64,000 nt of DNA from Arthrobacter jinronghuae (GTDB lineage: Bacteria > Actinomycetota > Actinomycetes > Actinomycetales > Micrococcaceae): the NCBI RefSeq assembly GCF_025244825.1, contig NZ_CP104263.1, forward strand, positions 744,001 to 808,000. The letters run 5' to 3'. Shown piece by piece: positions 60,848-64,000 of the stretch. The position numbers and the translations under genes are program-made. The stretch's first letter is position 1. Every line of letters starts with the position of its first letter. Below the pieces are notes generated by a model, which was given only the letters and a program-made list of their open reading frames with translations, did not search any database and was not told the DNA's origin.

Positions 60848-62005
60848 ATGCCGAACACGCTTCCGCCGGATACCGTCGCCGTCCTGGGCGGCGGGGTGCT
60901 GGGACTTTCCACTGCGGTGCAACTGCTGCGCGGCGGTGCGGACGTGCTGCTGGTGACGGAAGCGGAAGTGGGCAGCGGAGCCTCCGGGCGCTCGCTGTCC
61001 TGGCTGAACGCCGGCGGCGGGTACGGCGAGGATTACTACCGGCTGCGGATGGCCGGCATCGACCGGTACCGGACCCTGCTGGCCCAGAACCCCGGCATTG
61101 ACTGGCTTGCCTTCGACGGCGGCCTGTACTGGGACGATGACCCGTTTGTTGTAATCGAACGGCACAACCAACAGACCAGACAGGGCTACGAGGCCCGGAT
61201 GCTGGAACGCGAAGACGTTCCGGCCATGGTGCCGGGCGTGGACCCCGGGGTCCTGCCGCACCGGGTGCTGGTCAACCCGGGCGAGGGATGGGTGTCGCTG
61301 CCGCACCTGGTCCGGTACCTGGCCGAGGAGTTCACAATGCGCGGCGGCACCCTGATCGAACACGCCGGCCGATGTACTCTTACCCGCACTGTTCCCGGCG
61401 GGGACGGGTCCGACGGCGTCGTCAGGGCGCGCGGGATCCGCACCGCAGGCGGGGAAGAATACGCGGCCGACGTCGTCGTCGTCGTCTGCGGAGCCGGCAC
61501 CCCCGCGGTGCTCGCCGAGGCCGGTGTCCACCTGCCCGACGCCTCTGACCCGGCCATGCTGGTGATCAGTGAACCTGTGGACCACGGACTGCGGGCCGTG
61601 CTGAACACGCCCCGGATATCGCTGCGCCCGCACCCCGGCGGGCGGCTCGCGATGGATTCCACCTGGTACCTGGACCGGGTGCAGCGCCTTGGAGACGGCA
61701 GCTGGAGCGTGGATCCCGAGGTGCCGGCCGAGCTGGCAGCGGAGGCGAGCCGGGTGCTGGCCGGGCATCCCGAGGTGGTGCCGCAGAGCCGGCAGCCGGG
61801 GCTGAAGCCGGTGCCGGGGGACGGCGAGCCGGTGCTCGGTGAGCTTGCCGCGCTGCCCGGCTGCTGGACCGCCTTCACGCACTCGGGGGCCACGCTGGGC
61901 CTGATCGCAGGGGAGCTGGTATCCGATGAAATCCTCACCGGCCGCCGGCATCCGCTGCTGGAACCGTTCCGGCCCGAGCGTTTCAGTTTCGGCTGGGATT
62001 CCTAA
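60848..62005 (+). CDS. FAD-dependent oxidoreductase, DAO family, 385 aa
   Basis: The dinucleotide-binding VAVLGGGVLGLSTAVQLLRGGADVLLVTEAEVGSGASGRS is typical of D-amino acid oxidase/glycine oxidase-like enzymes. Later signatures are LVNPGEGWVSLPHLVRYLAEE, VVVVCGAGTPAVLAEAGV and the C-terminal FAD loop THSGATLGLIAGELVSDE. It probably oxidises an amine or amino acid to an imine. ATG 60848 with AAGGGG six bases upstream is preferred to ATG 60833. It is divergent from the nucleoside hydrolase and converges on the ROK gene. Confidence 0.85.
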   Translation: MPNTLPPDTVAVLGGGVLGLSTAVQLLRGGADVLLVTEAEVGSGASGRSLSWLNAGGGYGEDYYRLRMAGIDRYRTLLAQNPGIDWLAFDGGLYWDDDPFVVIERHNQQTRQGYEARMLEREDVPAMVPGVDPGVLPHRVLVNPGEGWVSLPHLVRYLAEEFTMRGGTLIEHAGRCTLTRTVPGGDGSDGVVRARGIRTAGGEEYAADVVVVVCGAGTPAVLAEAGVHLPDASDPAMLVISEPVDHGLRAVLNTPRISLRPHPGGRLAMDSTWYLDRVQRLGDGSWSVDPEVPAELAAEASRVLAGHPEVVPQSRQPGLKPVPGDGEPVLGELAALPGCWTAFTHSGATLGLIAGELVSDEILTGRRHPLLEPFRPERFSFGWDS

Positions 62006-62017
62006 ACCGGGCGATTC

Positions 62018-63205
62018 CTACGCCGGTCGCGGCGCAGCCAGCACCGGGGCGAAGGCCAGCTCCGCGGCACCGACCAGCAGCAGTTCCGAGCGCAGCGCCG
62101 CCCGGCGCAGTTGAACGCGCTCGCCGAGGCCCGCCACCGCCTCCGCGGCAACGGCGTCGGTCAGCCGCCCGGGATTGGAAGCGAACAGGGTGCCGAGGAA
62201 CCCGCCCAGGACAATCGTGTCCGGATTGAAGATGTTCACGAAGTTCGTCAGCGCCACTGCCAGCTGGTCCAGCTGCCGGTCCGCTTCGGCGCGCACCGCG
62301 GCGGTCTGCTGGTCGGCCATCGCCGCGTCCAGCGTGTCCTGGTCCGCGCGGTCCAGTCCCAGGACCTCCAGCAAGCCGGCCAGGTTCACTTCCGTTTCCA
62401 GGCAGCCGCGCCGGCCGCAGTGGCATTGTTCGCCGTCGCTGCGGACCAGCGTGTGCCCGAGCTCGCCCGCGTAGCCGTCAGCCCCGCGCAGCGGCGTGCC
62501 TGCAACGATGATCCCGCCGCCGATCCCGCTCGCACTGCCGTTGAGGTACACGGCATTGCCGGTATCGACGGCGGCACCGAAGAGACTCTCTGCCACCGAG
62601 CCCAGCGTGGCGTCGTTGCCGGCGAACACCGGCAGGGCCAGTGCCTCGGCCAGGGGAGCGGCCAGCGGCTCGTTCCGCCAACCCAGGTGTGGTGCCAGCA
62701 GCACCTGGCCGTCCGAGGTGCGGGTGAGCCCGGGAACGGCCACACCCACGCCGGCAATCCGGTCCATCCCGGCCAGATCAGGAGCCATCCCGGCCAGCAC
62801 GGCGCGGGTGATGCTTACCGTCTCGGCCACGCTCGGCCGGGAAACGGTGTCATGGCGGACCCGGCGGTGCACCCGCCCGCCCAGCCCCACCAGGCCTACG
62901 GTCACGGCGTCGACGTCGGGATGGACCACTACGGCGGCCACCCGCTCGTTGGGGTGGACCAGCGGGCTGGGCCGGCCGACCCGTCCGGCGGGGGGATCCG
63001 TCTCATATGCCAGCCCCATGCCGGCCAGTTCGCCGACCAGGGCACCGATGGTGGAGCGGTTGAACCCGGTAAGCCGGGTCAGGTCCGCGCGGGAGAGCTG
63101 CCCGTTCCGGTGCAGCAGGGTCAGGATGCGGGAGAGGTTGGCGGACCGCAGGTTATCGGTGCCGCGGCCCGCCGGGGCAGGCGCGCTGATAATGCCGCTT
63201 TCCAC
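62018..63205 (-). CDS. ROK-family (XylR-type) transcriptional repressor, 395 aa
   Basis: The N-terminal winged helix NLSRILTLLHRNGQLSRADLTRLTGFNRSTIGALVGEL is followed by a ROK sugar-kinase fold with VGVAVPGL, GNDATLGSVAESLFGAAV, NGSASGIGGGIIVAG, GELGHTLV and the zinc cluster CHCGRRGCLE. It lies divergent from xylose isomerase, which makes it the xylose-responsive repressor XylR. GTG 63205 begins ESGIISAPAP with GGGAGAGGGAAC upstream; a longer frame to 63364 runs into the promoter region and is not used. Confidence 0.88.
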   Translation of the reverse strand: MESGIISAPAPAGRGTDNLRSANLSRILTLLHRNGQLSRADLTRLTGFNRSTIGALVGELAGMGLAYETDPPAGRVGRPSPLVHPNERVAAVVVHPDVDAVTVGLVGLGGRVHRRVRHDTVSRPSVAETVSITRAVLAGMAPDLAGMDRIAGVGVAVPGLTRTSDGQVLLAPHLGWRNEPLAAPLAEALALPVFAGNDATLGSVAESLFGAAVDTGNAVYLNGSASGIGGGIIVAGTPLRGADGYAGELGHTLVRSDGEQCHCGRRGCLETEVNLAGLLEVLGLDRADQDTLDAAMADQQTAAVRAEADRQLDQLAVALTNFVNIFNPDTIVLGGFLGTLFASNPGRLTDAVAAEAVAGLGERVQLRRAALRSELLLVGAAELAFAPVLAAPRPA

Positions 63206-63341
63206 GTCTTTGTTCCCTCTCCCGTTGATGGTCAACCTCCAGCCTACCTGTCGCGGCCGTGATTTGGTTGGGGGCGGCAACAAAATGTCCTCCGGCAGGC
63301 CCCGATGACCCGCGGAGGGGAGTTTTATTGTCCGAAAACCA

Positions 63342-63388
63342 TTGACAGGGGAGTGTTGCCCCAATATGTTGTTGCTTCCAACTAATAC
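63342..63388 (+). promoter_or_regulatory. xylA promoter and adjoining operator
   Basis: TTGACA (63342-63347) and TATGTT (63365-63370) are 17 bases apart, close to consensus. Directly downstream, GTTGTTGCTTCCAACTAATA (63369-63388) contains GTTG-CTTC-CAAC and resembles the TTAGTT...AACAAC pattern of XylR operators. Binding there would occlude the transcription start. Confidence 0.65.
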
Positions 63389-63404
63389 TTATTCTGGAGC
63401 TAAC

Positions 63405-64000
63405 GTGACAATGACGCCATCGCCTTCCGACCGCTTTACCTTCGGCCTCTGGACCATCGGCTGGACCGGAACCGACCCCTTCGGCACACCGACGCGGGCC
63501 GCCCTGGATCCCATCAAGGGCATGCACAAGCTCGCCGAACTGGGCGCCTACGGGGTGACCTTCCACGACAACGATCTGGTTCCCTTCGACGCCACGGCGC
63601 AGGAGCGGGACATCATCATCAAGAACTTCACCAATGCCCTGGCCGAAACCGGCCTCAAGGCACCCATGGTGACCACCAACCTGTTTACGCACCCGGTGTT
63701 CAAGGACGGCGGCTTCACCTCCAATGACCGCTCCGTTCGCCGCTTCGCACTGCGCAAGGTGCTGCGGAACATCGACCTCGCCGCGGAACTCGGCGCGGAA
63801 ACCTTCGTCATGTGGGGCGGCCGCGAAGGCAGCGAGTACGACGGTTCCAAGGATTTCTCCGCAGCCTTTGATCGCATGCGTGAGGGCATCGACACCGCTG
63901 CCGGCTACATCAAGGAGAAGGGCTACGGGCTGCGCATCGCCATCGAGCCCAAGCCCAACGAACCGCGCGGCGACATCTTCCTGCCGACCATCGGCCACGG
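63405..64000 (+). CDS. xylA: Xylose isomerase (3' end outside window)
   Basis: Visible residues are the N-terminal half of the enzyme. [25 protein letters not shown] (catalytic His-Asp), [32 protein letters not shown] and the metal/substrate-binding [19 protein letters not shown] match actinobacterial XylA, which interconverts xylose and xylulose (and glucose and fructose). GTG 63405 with GGAG five bases upstream or ATG 63411 can start the protein. It is controlled by the divergent ROK repressor. Confidence 0.95.
   Translation, partial: MTMTPSPSDRFTFGLWTIGWTGTDPFGTPTRAALDPIKGMHKLAELGAYGVTFHDNDLVPFDATAQERDIIIKNFTNALAETGLKAPMVTTNLFTHPVFKDGGFTSNDRSVRRFALRKVLRNIDLAAELGAETFVMWGGREGSEYDGSKDFSAAFDRMREGIDTAAGYIKEKGYGLRIAIEPKPNEPRGDIFLPTIGH

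Overview
The window is high-GC DNA with dense, Shine-Dalgarno-led genes, frequent GTG/TTG starts and many start/stop overlaps. Gene content (Ter stress operon with DUF475-type TerC, excalibur-domain lipoprotein, EcsC, YkvI, an EspR-like regulator, actinobacterial-type xylose isomerase) points to an actinobacterium, most likely an Arthrobacter-like member of the Micrococcaceae. That assignment is inference from gene families, not from a marker gene. No rRNA, tRNA, CRISPR array or intact insertion sequence was recognised.

1-16.5 kb is a defence-type island. A tightly packed plus-strand operon encodes an SNF2 helicase (5' end outside the window), a 1542-residue Eco57I-type adenine methyltransferase, a 2121-residue DEAD/DEAH helicase with DUF1998/zinc clusters and a Vsr-like nuclease fold near its C-terminus, and a UvrD-type helicase with a RelE-like N-terminal domain. 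A lower-GC minus-strand gene fusing an HNH nuclease to a DGQHR (DndB/ParB-like) domain faces it. The set resembles class 1 DISARM (SNF2 + adenine methylase + helicase/DUF1998), with the helicase and DUF1998 parts fused as in Druantia DruE, but the combination matches neither as I know them.

16.5-31 kb: arginine deiminase and a basic amino-acid antiporter, followed by a decayed second arginine deiminase that has lost its catalytic cysteine; EcsC; a PAP2-type membrane protein; a YkvI transporter-like protein; a four-gene ImmA peptidase / membrane protein / PAP2-like / EspR-like regulator cluster; an orphan promoter-palindrome-hairpin unit; an FMN-dependent lactate dehydrogenase; and a divergent MFS/TetR pair.

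31-38.8 kb: surface and lipoproteins, two of which share a C-T-x-N-x-x-G-x-LVW module, divergent glutaryl-CoA dehydrogenase and thiolase, and small secreted or membrane proteins.

38.8-49.8 kb: an 11-gene minus-strand Ter operon. TerC (DUF475), four TerD-family proteins, TelA and a helical partner are joined to a biosynthetic module (a CitE-like aldolase, a multidomain phosphoribosyltransferase with a PELOTA-like tail, and a HAD phosphatase). Modules of this type have been proposed to make a nucleoside-like metabolite under stress.

50-57 kb: an LRV-type small protein, an orphan HsdR-N-like nuclease, and two zinc-ribbon membrane proteins, one of which ends in the same LRV domain as the small protein. 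57-64 kb: an SGNH hydrolase lipoprotein, a crotonase/3-hydroxyacyl-CoA dehydrogenase pair, a nucleoside hydrolase divergent from a DAO-type oxidoreductase across a palindromic operator, and a ROK repressor divergent from xylose isomerase, which runs off the window end.
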